From contig NC_058194.1 of the NCBI RefSeq assembly GCF_907165205.1, positions 25,854,856-25,918,855 on the forward strand: 64,000 nt of DNA, written 5' to 3'. Position 1 is the first letter of the stretch. Each line of letters opens with the position of its first letter. Below the pieces are notes generated by a model. It ran no database searches. It was not told the DNA's origin and saw nothing but the letters and a program-made list of their open reading frames with translations. This document shows positions 36,157 through 47,782 of this stretch, piece after piece. Position numbers and translations under genes: made by a program. Source of the stretch: Coccinella septempunctata. Its lineage: Eukaryota > Arthropoda > Insecta > Coleoptera > Coccinellidae.

Positions 36157-36917
36157 ACTAGTATAGCCAGGAGATCCACCTTGTAGGTAGATTCACCTTT
36201 ACTGGCAGATTCGCCTTTCGTCCGTAGCTCGGGCCTACGGCCCTCGCGATACGCCTTTTGTTCGTAGCTCGGGCCTTCGGCCCTCGCTCGATTCCCCTTT
36301 TATAAATATCTAGGCCAAAAACGTTTTTTCAAGAGTCCGATCGATTTAAGGCACCTCGTTCTGTGATCGCTGCCAAGCCGTCAAAACTGACGTTAACCTT
36401 TAAATCACACTCTGACATCGATTGTCAAAGTGCACTTTCACTTCTCTGATAATCAATAGAAAATAATTTAATTTTGTGGAATGTCACTCGATTTTTAATA
36501 GACGTCAAAAATTTTCAAAATTCTTACGCTTTTTTAGGTAATATCGTTCGGGCTCCGGGAAAAAAAACAGGCCTATTTTAATTTCGGGTTCTTCGAGCTT
36601 AGTTCGACACCCATCCCGGCTCTCGAGCTACCGCGGATCCCTCAAGCTAATCAAATCAAATTGGTACCTTTTCGCGAAAATCGTGAATTTCGCGATTTTC
36701 TCACGCAATTTTCGGACACTTCTAGACGGGGTAAAAATACGATCTAGGCATTTTCGGAAAGCTCGATTCTTACTCTTGCGTTCCATTTACCGCTCTACCC
36801 GGCCACGCGCCTTCGGCGCTCGCCATTTCAAATTTCCCATACCCTCCACCGACACTTCAACGTGGCAAAAAATTTGATACGATTCGGTGATCATTTTTTA
36901 TCAACGTTATAGTATTA
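36157..36917 (+). repeat. Tandem unit 1 (761 bp) inside the composite element
   Basis: The unit starts ACTAGTATAGCCAGGAG and ends CGTTATAGTATTAA, and is followed head-to-tail by unit 2. It contains the self-complementary blocks CTCGGGCCTACGGCCC and CTCGGGCCTTCGGCCC; a 40-bp stretch carrying the second block is a local duplication absent from unit 2. A 64-codon ORF at 36683-36877 recurs in unit 2, but only because the DNA was copied; it has no domain. Confidence 0.9.
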
Positions 36918-37638
36918 ACTAGTATAGCCAGGAGATCCACCTTGTAGGTAGATTCACCTTTACTGGCAGATTCGCCTTTCGTCCGTAGCTCGGGCCTTCG
37001 GCCCTCGCTCGATTCCCCTTTTATAAATATCTAGGCCAAAAACGTTTTTTAAAAGCCCGATCGATTCAAGGCACCTCGTTCTGTGATCGCTGCCAAGCCG
37101 TCAAAACTGACGTTAACCTTTAAATCACACTCTGACATCGATTGTCAAAGTGCACTTAATTTTCTCTGATAATCAATAGAAAATAAATTAATTTTGTGGA
37201 ATGTCACTCGATTTTTAATAGACGTCAAAAATTTTCAAAATTCTTACGCTTTTTTAGGTAATATCGTTCGGGCTCCGGGAAAAAAAACAGGCCTATTTTA
37301 ATTTCGGGTTCTTCGAGCTTAGTGCGATACCCATCCCGGCTCTCGAGCTACCTCGGATCTCTCAAGCTAATCAAATCAAATTGGTACCTTTTCGCGAAAA
37401 TCGTGAATTTCGCGATTTTCTCACGCAATTTTCGGACACTTCTAGACGGGGTAAAAATACGATCTAGGCATTTTCGGAAAGCTCGATTCTTACTCTTGCG
37501 TTCCATTTACCGCTCTACCCGGCCACGCGACTTCGGCGCTCGCCATTTCAAATTTCCCATACCCTCCACCGACACTTCAACATGGCAAAAAATTTGATAC
37601 GATTCAGTGATCATTTTTTATCAACGTTATAGTATTAA
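36918..37638 (+). repeat. Tandem unit 2 (721 bp) inside the composite element
   Basis: A nearly identical copy of unit 1, differing by scattered single bases and by lacking the 40-bp local duplication. High identity shows that the duplication is recent. It contains a symmetrical segment near 37391-37415 (TTTTCGCGAAAATCGTGAA, then TTCGCGA). Confidence 0.9.
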
Positions 37639-38083
37639 TGAAAAAAATTATTTTTGTGACCTTTATGGCCAGTTTTTATTATTTCGGCATGCTAAAATTG
37701 TCAGATTATATTTTTTCTGTTATTCTTGAATCATTAGCTTCAAAATGAGAAAAAACGCCACCGCCATCGAGAATGTACACGTGACGTTTTTTTTTTTGCA
37801 ACTTTGGCGTTCTCCCACACATATTCGTCACGCTGAAATTGTCAGATTAAGAGAATATATACTTTTCAACAAGCAATTAACCACATATATCTTAATCTGA
37901 CCCGCTGGAGTATGTACAATGATCTTTTTTTTTACTATTCTGACGGGCTGTCCTAGACAATTCCCCCTATATACAGGTCTAATTTTTGGTAAAGGTACTC
38001 TACAGGGTCCAAGGTATGTCCCCTTATATTAATCTGACACGCTCGAGTGCATCCCGAATTTCCCTCTTCGGCTCCCCAACTAG

Positions 38084-39190
38084 AAGCAACTTGCTATCAA
38101 GTTAAATATAAATTGGAAAATTAACAGCCGAAAAACCCAAAGCTAGGGCTGCCGTTCGAAGAATGGCTGCATTAGCACCCCATGAAGTACCAGCTAGTTT
38201 ATGAAGGATATTATTCCTAGTTTCAAACTTCAGACGCAAAATTCAGCGAGGAATCCAGCTTAACTCCTAGATATTTAGGATTGAAGTTATGAATTACCGA
38301 AAACTACACTCAATTTTCTATATTTTTGATGATTATTCAGATGGAAACACGTCACCTTGGTTTTATTTGGGTTAGGACACAAACGCCACTCGAAAAAGTA
38401 CCTCTTCAAAATTTCTAAATCTGTAGATAGATTATTCTCTATGCAGCAGAATGACGGAATGCTAGGGCAATATCATCACCGTATATAAATTTCTTAGAAG
38501 TCGTAGGGATATCACACAGATATAAATTGAAAAGAAGAGGTGCTAAAACTGATTCTTGTGGAATTCTCTTATTCAAATTTTTGAAATTACCACTGTTCAT
38601 CAATCATCAATAATAACACGAAACCTTCTATCTGACAGCGTGTTTTCCATATCGTCGTTAAAACCCGAAAAATGTGTAACTCCCAATTTAATCAATTTAA
38701 TCAAAAAAGAGATTTTGATGCCATCCCTTAGCGGTTTTCAACATCTACATGCTCAGAAATTTGCGTAGTTCCATCGAACAGTTAATTATTTTTCCCGCGC
38801 AAAATAGAATAATGTGTATCTCCGTGCTTGAAATTGTTTAAAAGAATACGTGTACCTCCCTTACACTAGCACGGCGTCAGTGCATATATCCACATCGCAT
38901 CAGTGGATAACATAAGAAGTAGTAGAAAAATAGTGCTGCTTTGCTGTGAAAACAAAGGTAAATATTAAGGGAGTACGGGTAAAAGTAAAAAGTTTTTTGC
39001 CTCTCCTGTAAAATCAGCTAAAATGGAGTTACACATTTTTCGGGTTTTAACGACGATATAGTAAGCGAACTACCTTTCCACACTTCAGATGAGTATAAAG
39101 TTTGAAAATCAAACCATCCTTCCATACTGTGTCATATGCTGCAGATAAATCCACAAATGCAACCCATCTTCTCGAGAAATCAAGGTTTTA
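38084..39190 (-). pseudogene. LINE reverse transcriptase, rearranged
   Basis: On the minus strand RRWVAFVDLSAAYDTVWKDG (39116-39175) is RT motif A, GIPQESVLAPLLFNLYL (about 38520-38570) is motif B, and KFIYGDDIALAF (about 38462-38500) is the catalytic motif C with both aspartates. PKYLGVKLD follows at about 38265-38290. Stops and frame changes abound. The order is disturbed: the segment coding GVTHFSGFNDDM is present in normal sense at about 38645-38690 and again, on the opposite strand, at about 39014-39058. A 0.35-kb region between motifs A and B therefore contains an inverted duplication. The sequence resembles the RT of jockey/RTE-like elements. No border or target-site duplication was found; the fragment begins right next to the composite element's right end. 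Confidence 0.75.
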
Positions 39191-42100
39191 TATATTTATT
39201 GAATGAAAATTTTTTGAAGAAACTGTTAAAAAGAGCATGGACTCTGGAGTTTCTGAGTCGAACGAATGAATGTTCTTCTGCTTTGAAAAAAAAAAAAACG
39301 GATTGCGAAGGCTTCAGGAAATGAATTCAAGTACGACAAGAGCTTCATCCTTGAACAAAATATGAAATCCAACGTATCCATTCGAATTCCTGTTCCTGAG
39401 CAAACAATTGTTTCGTGCAAAATCTCAAATCCAGGAGTAGATAGTTCTGCTTTTGATTAGTTCCAAAACTACACAGCATCAGAGAGTGTGGTTGAATTAA
39501 TTCCTATGCACCATTCCATAACTTTGTCCAACAGGGCCTGAAGCGAAATTTACACAATGTGCAAGGTATTTGTATTCCATTTACTCGATTCTGTTAAGTT
39601 GTTATGAAGTTAATATGTCCAAAACCGAATGGTTTTGACACATAATGGAATAAAATGCATTTTCGTCTGGAAGATTGAGATCTGTTATACAGGATGGGCA
39701 AAGGAAATGTTACACCACGATCTTGAGGCTTTGAAATAGAAACAATGTGAAGTGATCAGAGCTGTCGATTCTGGATTGAGTTTTGATAGTTGTCATTACA
39801 CGCAACTCATAATCTATTATTTTTGTCAAACATTTGTGGTCAGTCAGCAGCTGATACCTTTTTTCGGATGTTATCTGTTCTCTCTTCATTTTGAAACCTT
39901 CAAACCAGGATTATTTCTCTACATTTTACTTAAATTCACTTTCGAAGAAGTAGTATCTGGCTTCTCACTTCAAAGAGCCATCTGAAATGTAAGTAACACC
40001 CCTCCCTTGGGACTCAGGGACGGTTCTTTCTGTGGCTGCAGATAGTTAATTAGAAAGGACATCTTATCTCCCCCAATTTTGAGGATAGACGGAAGACCGA
40101 TTAGATAATTAGATGAATTGGTTAACATTCCGTTATTTCGCTGAGGTGAATTGGCAGTTTGGTGGAGGAACATTTCCCTCTTCGGCATTAACCTTGTTAA
40201 CATCTAATGACTTGAAAGGTTGGAGGGATAATGAAAAATATATTTCTGATTAGGAAAATTTTCCAGGAGCATCATGAAATGAAATATACTAATTGGAATA
40301 ACCAGAAGAGGAAATTTCATAATTCTTTTCACTTTATGCTGGTTTATGTGAGGGACAATAATGATTACAACAGAAATAATAATGAAAAGAACCTAGATAA
40401 TAATGCTTTGAAATAGTATGCTCATTATTAAAACTCTGAGATAAAACAAAAATCAACATAGAATGAAGAAATGCGCAGAAATGGAATAGGAGTAAGAATA
40501 AAAATACATAAAATGAAATATATTTTATTGGAAAGAGTTTCACCAATGGAGAATGACTATAGGTCCTCTACAGTACCTTATTTGAAGCTTTGTCCTGATT
40601 TTTGAGGGTTGTAGAAGTTTTCATGACTGTAGGGTAGACTTGTCCTCATTCCTACATGTTTTTCGTTTCAAATTCGAACAGAATGTACCCTGGAAATGAT
40701 TTCAGATGAAAGCTGCAGAATTGAAACAACGAACGAACGATTCTGAAGTACACTGCTCAAAAATCGAAGCAGATATTCCAGGATAAACGTACTTTTTGTA
40801 CTTTTAGTATTACCTAACTTAATGCATCAGTACATATACAAAATCGTTTTTTCATGCCTTTTTATTTTGAATTACGAAAATTATCTACTTCAAGTTTTGA
40901 GCAGTGTATTCTACCGAGTTCATCCAAAAGTGCGGCCTTATTTTTTTTGTTCGTTCACAGCCTGATTACATTCTTCCTCTCCTTCAGTTTCATTCAACTC
41001 GAAAGCTCAAATAGCCATCGTTATCTGGTTAAATGTACGGTCAACCTTTCTTCCAGGCAGTTAAAGGGCATATCCCTGCAGGGCTCTATTAATTAACGAG
41101 ACTGATAGAAAAAAGCTGCTTGCATCGGGTCCGCTCCAACCTATTATTTCCATTCGGAAATATATTTCAAAGAGACAATCATTTCCTATGCTCACTAATT
41201 TTCCGGCGTCGACAGAAAAACACCGCAATGTTGGCTAATTGGGTGATTATGATCGACAGAGAGTTTACCTGGATAGTCAGTGGCGTAACAACGAATTAAT
41301 ACGAAAAAACCAACTGATGATATTAAAAATTAAAATGACAACAATAAAATATCGTTTTTATCACATTTTTTCTGGAAAATGCACTGTGTTTGAAGTAGTT
41401 TGTTTGAAAATTCGTATTATAGTATTAATTGATAAAAAAATTATATTCTTATCGATAAAATAAAGAAGATATATCCTTTCTGATAATCCAACACGTTATG
41501 GATTTGAATTGCATTCCACATTGAGTAAAAATGTTAAAATTTCATTCGAATAAAATGATTCTACACCTATATTTATATAGTTATGTATACATGGGGGCAT
41601 TTTTATCATATTCGGGTATATTTAAACTTTAAACCTCATGGTGGTCGAAACCATAAAATAATTCAGTTTTCTACGTCACTGCTAACTACTGCATCATAAG
41701 CACACCGTAAAATATAATAACGAGAGCAGATGTTTGATAATTAGATTGTTAACTCAATTTTCACATCAATTATGCTCTGATCATTTTAGGGGTTATAATT
41801 GGCACCTAAAAAGGCGTATGATGCAGGAAAATAGAGACAATGGGGCAATACATTAATGACTTCGGGGAGGGTTAGAACAAAAGGAAATTCTTGAGATATA
41901 ATTTCATTATTTTCAATACTGAACGTTGGTTATGGATTTTTTGAAACAAATAAAAGTATCCTATGCATTCACGCATGATGGAATACTTAAAAAATAGTAT
42001 GATTCCCAACGCGGCCAATAAATTGAATAAGTGCACAGTTTTAAAAGAATTGAATTCCGAAAATATTCCTGATATAAAGTCCAAATGAAAGAATCTTTAT

Positions 42101-43575
42101 TTAACTATAGGCAAGTGAAAATTGTTTTTCAATTAATTATTTATCGAGATCCACGGCACGTTGTAGGGATATCTCTTGCCATAATATTGTTCTAATGAAG
42201 TTACAAAAACTATCATGAATACTTAAAGGTGCGAGTGAACAAGTTCAGTTATACATTCTTCATATCAAACTCAATGAACAAAATACTTATACTCAAACAT
42301 ACCATTGTTCTTAAAAACCTAAAATATAATACAACATTTAAAACAAAAATTATTTTTAAAGCTAACAAAAAATTTGACATTAAGGCTTGTGTTTTTATTC
42401 AGTCGATTCAGTCATGATTTTAGATCACATAGATTTGAAACTTAATAGAGGTTCAAATAGGAATTCAAACAATAACCACAATTCTACTGGATATTTCGAA
42501 ATCTGTTTCAGAAACGAGGAAATTTTCTGTGCAACTAACTTTAACAGAGAAATTCCAAAGTGCAATATCGTTCGGCAATATTTTTCAAATATTCAATAGC
42601 CCTTTGTTAACCAGGATTGCGGACTACTCTTGAATCAGAATTTCTATTAAACTCTTTGATAATTAAAAACTCCAATGAAAACTGCGATTTAGTTGGAGGA
42701 AATGAGTCGGCGAATTGGAAAATACGCGAAGGGAGGGAAATTAAAAATAACTTGAAGCGAGACTTTTTCGATCCTTATTAAAACTTTAAACAATATTGCT
42801 ATATTCCTTTCAGCCATTATCTTGGCAGGAAATGTACACCGAACTTCGATATAAAGTTTCAGGTTCAGGTTATCGCGTTCGCCGAGCTATAGCTAACAAG
42901 GAGTAGTTACTCCTCATGTATGGGTCTTACGAGCGCCTGCAGAAGGAAAATGTACCTTATTCATCGCAGAGTGGGACAAAATTGCACCTTGCACTTCTGA
43001 GCTTCTAATTAACTTAAGATCCTAGACCGGAGCTAAGCACCAGATGTCGATTGCATTTGTAACTTGTCTGGAGGGTAATGAACTAAACTTCTGCATGCCA
43101 ATAGGAATAGTTTGGGAATTGTTGCCATCATCTGGAGTTTCAACTTTGAGGAAGCCAGAGAAGGCAGGCGTATTTGCAAACGTGTATTTTTCACTAATGA
43201 AGTGTCCTGCGGACCATCCAGTGCAGTAATGGAGTTTGATATTTGAAGAGTTTGTCCTTTCAACTTTTCATTTGCATCGTAATTCATTTACCTATTCATT
43301 AACTGCGTTCAGGAATTTCAAATGACGACTTGTCTTCACCCTATTTACTTTTTACTACTATTTATGAACACCTCAGCTTCCTTATGTAGTGTTTATTTCA
43401 CAGAAACCACTTCATTCTCTCAAGATAATTTTTCTGAACGAATAACGTGATCAGGATATAAATTTGATTCGTGATTCGCGTATCTATCATCTTTTTATCA
43501 CAGCATATTTGCTCTTTTTGTTACAACAAGGCGAATTTTTTTATAGACGAACCTCTCCTGAGCCGTGAGAGTTCA
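39191..43575. other. Long single-copy stretch, no gene recognised
   Basis: This is AT-rich DNA with only short chance ORFs (39752-39985, 40231-40416, 40854-41096, 42229-42599, 43033-43287). None shows a motif, signal peptide pattern or repeat. I see no splice-linked exons. Confidence 0.35.
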
Positions 43576-43790
43576 TTGGTTTCGGACATCTGTAATACCT
43601 AACCTAACATAACCTGCTTGTTCTTTGGCTTCGAGCACCTGTCAACCTAACCTAACGTAACCTGCTCCTGGGCATCTGTCATACCTAACCTAACTTGTTT
43701 GTTCTTTTGTTCCGGGCATATTAGGTTAGGTTTGACATCTTTCACACCTGCATGTTGTTTGGATCCGGGCATGCGTTTGTTAATCATCAA
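43576..43790. repeat. Degenerate minisatellite with CCTAACCTAAC core
   Basis: Three to four units of roughly 45-60 bp, each with a TTC(G/C)GGCATCTGT-like part, the core ACCTAACCTAAC(A/G)TAACCTGC and a TTGTTCTTTGG-like part. A reverse-oriented core ATTAGGTTAGGTTTGAC follows at 43720-43736. The core overlaps the (CCTAA) telomere unit of many insects, but unit spacing shows a minisatellite rather than telomere DNA. Confidence 0.7.
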
Positions 43791-44328
43791 AAGTCTCGTG
43801 GGCGGTTTATTTCTTCGTTTTTCGTGCTCTTCCACTGAATTCTCATTCTATCTCTGTTTTTTTCATGTCGGTGTCTACTAGTCTCCTGAGTTCTTGGTTC
43901 GGATGTTCTTCTGACTTTTATAAAAAGTTTTGGCTTTCCTCTTCACAGATTACACTTCAATTCGAAAAATAGGGCGCTCTATTGCACATCTTAGCAAACA
44001 GCAGTTTACATCTTCGAGAGATGGCCTTTTGCTTCTTAACACGTAACTGATCCATAGGTCAGCTGAGGCTTTGATTATACTCAATTTCTTTCGAAATGTA
44101 GATTTTTCAGTAGATATAGCCTGTTCATAACTTGATTTTGTGGATTTTCCAAGTCATCACTTCATTTTTCCTCTCCACTTTTTCTCAACATACACCCTTT
44201 TTTGATATCCATAAGCTTTTTGGTCAACTACGTTTGGTTTTCGACTTAATGCAATAGTCTCTTATTTTATCGTCAACTTCTTGTAGCGCATTCGCTCCAA
44301 AATTGAAGGACTACTTATGTAGAGAAGA
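43791..44328. other. Single-copy spacer, nothing recognised
   Basis: T-rich DNA between the minisatellite and the foldback element, without a gene-like frame. Confidence 0.35.
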
Positions 44329-45432
44329 CTACGAAGGCGTAGAAGGGCCACATAATATTTTAAAAATATTTTTCCTTAAATTCCGACTTTGAAGTCGGAA
44401 TTTAGTTAAATTCCGAGTTCAAAGTCGGAATTTAACAATTATTTACTTCGAAACTGATACAGGCTAGATGCACAGGGTGTTGTTCTACGACGACATAGAT
44501 TATTTCTCCATATGTATGTACTGAGGAGGGGCCTGGGAGCTCGATGTTATTTTATTGTTACTATTTCATTACTGGGGTGGGGGGAGGTTGTGCCCAACCT
44601 TACCTCTACCTGTCTACGACCATAATTCCATAATTATTCAAAAACATGGACCTAATGACAATGACAATTTCCTCCAATAAAATACATCAAGATCAATATT
44701 TATTAAAGAACAACGCGTGTTTATTTTGTGAGATCTGAATCCTCTCGTGAATATCTCAGCATATTTGGAAGTGAACCAATTCATCATAGAGCTGCCTATA
44801 TGAGGTTTTCTCACCGTTGTAATGACCTCTTCATGTGGGAAACATCAAAGCACACCGGGTGTACCTCGGGGTGTACTGATTTCTTGTCCATTGAGCCTCA
44901 CGAGTACATATGAGAAGGAAATTTATTCATAAAATATCCGGAATATACCTAAAAACCAGTTATGTCTAAAAAAATATTCATGTCATGTCATGCCATGTCT
45001 GTGAAAGGTTGTCATCATATCATTGTTATGACCTCTCATAGAAGAAAACTCAAATAATAATGTACACCCTGTGTACATAATTATTCATTCATCATAAATG
45101 TGGGAACACCTTGTTATATGAATTTGACTATTTGTAGAAACGCAAACTGTAATTCAGGAACAAGTCTACGTCGTCCTAGAACACCCTGTAGAAGTTCGGA
45201 AGTGAATAAAATTCCGAGTTTGAAGTCGGAATTTAGTAAATTCCGACTTTGAACTCGGAATTTAACAAAATTCCGACTTTGAAGTCGGAATTTAGTTAAA
45301 TTCCGACTTTGAACTCGGAATTTAACAAAATTCCGACTTTGAACTCGGAATTTAACTAAATTCCGACTTCAAAGTCGGAATTTAAGGAAAAATATTTTCA
45401 AAATATTATGTGGCCCTTCTACGCCTTCGTAG
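44329..45432. mobile_element. Foldback element with palindrome arrays
   Basis: The two ends are long inverted repeats. The outermost CTACGAAGGCGTAG is itself a hairpin, followed by AAGGGCCACATAATATTTT, an A/T stretch and then palindromes. The right end mirrors all of this, ending at 45432. The palindromic unit TTCCGACTTTGAAGTCGGAA, with variants GAGTT/AACTC, occurs twice on the left (44376-44436) and six times on the right (45208-45385), separated by AATTTAACAAA or AATTTAGTTAAA. A further inverted pair near 44475-44500 and 45165-45192 (CAGGGTGTTGTTCTACGACG and its imperfect mirror) extends the arms inward. The centre holds no recognised coding sequence. No clear target-site duplication was seen. 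Confidence 0.85.
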
Positions 45433-46624
45433 AAGACGACTCACAGACTGTGTAGTATTTTTTCATTCTGACAAGTATAAGCTACAATTGCATGGATTAT
45501 TTTCTTCCGATTTACTTATCATCACATCATATAAGTCAATATAAAGATATTCAAATTAAAAAAAAACTATGGTCTGATCGAAATTCGTGATACATCGATA
45601 ATTGAACACCAGTTCATAATTGTACCAATAAATCCAATGAAGTTATTTGTTGTTACTGAATATTCATAAGCTCCCCTTCGCCTATAATTCCTAAAGTAGC
45701 CCAATGATTTCCCACCTTATCGAAATCGAATAGTGTTAGAGCCGAGATGGTAGAATCACAAACGTTAATAATAGTTGTTCCCTTTTCAGATCTTATCGTG
45801 GACTAGTCTTTTCCGAATATTCTTTATTACCGCCTGCATAATTTCGGTCTTTGCGTGTTGTGATAGGGTTAAGTAGCTTCTTTCCGATTGTGTAGTTGAT
45901 AGCTAATCATTACAGAGGAACGAGTTTCAAATTGGCTTTTAATTTCGAAACCGAGAACAGATGTTATGACCGAAAGTGATCGGGGATTCGTTGAAGATAA
46001 TAGTCCTGTTGAAGAATTTTAAGCTGATAACACCTGCCCGTAGATAAAACGAGGTGTTAATTATATCTTCTGAAGTTTAAGTAGATGGGCGGTCTAGCGA
46101 AGAGGTTTGAATTGACGAATGATCAGACTGAATAGATTACATGGGCCACTCTGAAAATATAGTCAATATCGGAAATTGGACATAGTGTAATCATTTTACT
46201 CAAGATATTTATAGGTAATAGGGGTGAAACTGAAACAAATCATTTAAAAGAGAATTAAAGAAAAAATAGCCAAGTTGAGTAGTACAAAATGTAAACAACG
46301 ACATTGCAAAAACTCAAAATAAGCTGTTTAACCGAGCGAAGAAAAAAAGTATTTGAAGATAGCATTTTTCATCATTATCTATTACACATTTTCAACTTCT
46401 TGAAGGCCTGGAATAAAGCAGATGGTTAATTTCTTCGTGATGTAGTGTGTCCAAAGAAATTGGTTCTCCTTTTTCTACAACTTTCACAGTATTTCTCAGA
46501 AAATATCCCAAAAATGCTATATCAACACAAGAATCATGAAGTGATAGGTAATGTACAATTGAATGAAGTACAAACCTGTACTCGCATTCGACTAAGGGGG
46601 TTTTTAGCTTCGCCCTGCAGTATC
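45433..46624. other. Single-copy stretch, no gene recognised
   Basis: No motif-bearing frame. The ORFs at 46392-46634 (minus) and 46445-46666 (plus) overlap each other, and the latter runs into the R copy 4 terminus, so neither is credible. Confidence 0.35.
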
Positions 46625-47782
46625 TATACTTCATTCACATTTATTTTAGCAGTCGGTTGGCCATGAAATAATTTTCTCAAGTTTTTGTAACTAGAACGGA
46701 GTTAATGTCATAACGTCGTTGCCACAACTAATATCAATTTTTATTACGAAAATGTAAAAGTGATTGAAAAAAAGAGAAGAAAGAGTTTCAGGAAGTGCTA
46801 TTTAGAATTCAGGTCCGCTCATTCAATTAGTTACAATCTGATATTCTAAAATACACAATACGTCAGACGGTAGCGAACATATTCAATGTAAGAGAATTTA
46901 TATAATGTTTCATCTGAATGTAAACGACTTATATTTCAGCTGAATATTTCCACAATCAGAAAGATTGTGAATGAAGAGGATGACAAAGAATTTCCTTCTA
47001 TTGGGAGACCCAAAAAAGTGGTGGCATTTGAGAATTTTATTTTTGAGTGAATTAACGCGAAAAGTTTACTACAGAATTTTCGATAAATGTCATCGTAGAA
47101 TAAGTTTCCGAAGATTGATTTTTCTATTTTTCATTTGACTTGTCCTATACATTGTAAATGTCTTAAGGTACCAATAAATACCTAATTATTATTATTATAT
47201 CAATGTATTAAGATGAACAGCCACAAATACGCGTCAGGTGTCCTGTTAATTGTTTATTCATGTAAAATTTTTGTTCAAAAGTGAAGTTCATCTTGATTTG
47301 AAAGTTCCTTTAATTCCTTTTACTTATATTGAAGTAAGATGATTTTTGTAGAAAAATTTAACATTCTTGTAATTATCTGTTAATTCCTTCGGGAGATACC
47401 CATTCCCAACCACTGTATCATATGCATTTCTTCTTCGGGTTAATATTTTTGAAATCTACAACTGATGTAACGTATTCAAACTTTAGCCAAAGAAGATAAC
47501 CAACATTATCTCTCCTCAAGCTAGTGCATATTATGATATTATACCTCAATCAATTTGTATAAACTTCAATTAAGTTCGTCACATATTTTCCGAAGAGATT
47601 CGACATTGTGATAAAATACGTAAAAACAGGAACTTTTACGTAGAACGGGCAACATAGCGTTGATTTAAAACCCAAAAATGTTTTGACAAGCGTCAATACC
47701 TCACATTTTCGTACTATACAGAGTGAAATGTATCAAATTTCCATGGCCAACCGAATGCTAAAATAAAAGTGAATGGAGTATA
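46625..47782 (+). mobile_element. R element, copy 4
   Basis: The left TIR TATACTTCATTCAC and right TIR GTGAATGGAGTATA bound a 1158-bp copy. The exon-intron-exon arrangement is kept: CAAT|GTAAGAG at about 46888, acceptor ATTTCAG near 46939, then LNISTIRKIVNEEDDKEF and IGRPKK, followed by TGA. The ATG of MPKVIEK is damaged (AAAATGTAAAAGTG). A deletion removes part of the segment before the right TIR. Confidence 0.8.

Larger units (their letters stand above)
35211..38083. mobile_element. Composite TIR element with repeated CTCGAGCGTGTCAGATTA motif
   Basis: The ends are inverted repeats: TAGTTGGGGAGCTGAAGA at 35211 mirrors TCTTCGGCTCCCCAACTA ending at 38083, and both continue inward to a CTCGAGCG block. 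GAA occurs on both outer sides, allowing a 3-bp duplication; a TA duplication with ends GTTGGGG is equally possible. The half-sites of CTCGAGCGTGTCAGATTA recur in the left arm (35246, 35387, 35481, 35606, and inverted at 35670 and 35700) and right arm (37699, 37841, and inverted at 37890 and 38029). The middle holds the tandem duplication listed separately. No transposase reading frame is recognised, so it would depend on an enzyme encoded elsewhere. Neither the class nor the mechanism is clear to me. Confidence 0.65.

Noticed and set aside
36683..37597. The same short ORF in both tandem units
   Set aside because: Its conservation is explained by the recent DNA duplication, and it contains no domain.
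45208..45385. Regularly spaced palindromes resembling a CRISPR array
   Set aside because: Spacers are 5-10 bases of near-constant sequence, the repeats are palindromic, the array is mirrored in a foldback element, and the DNA is eukaryotic.
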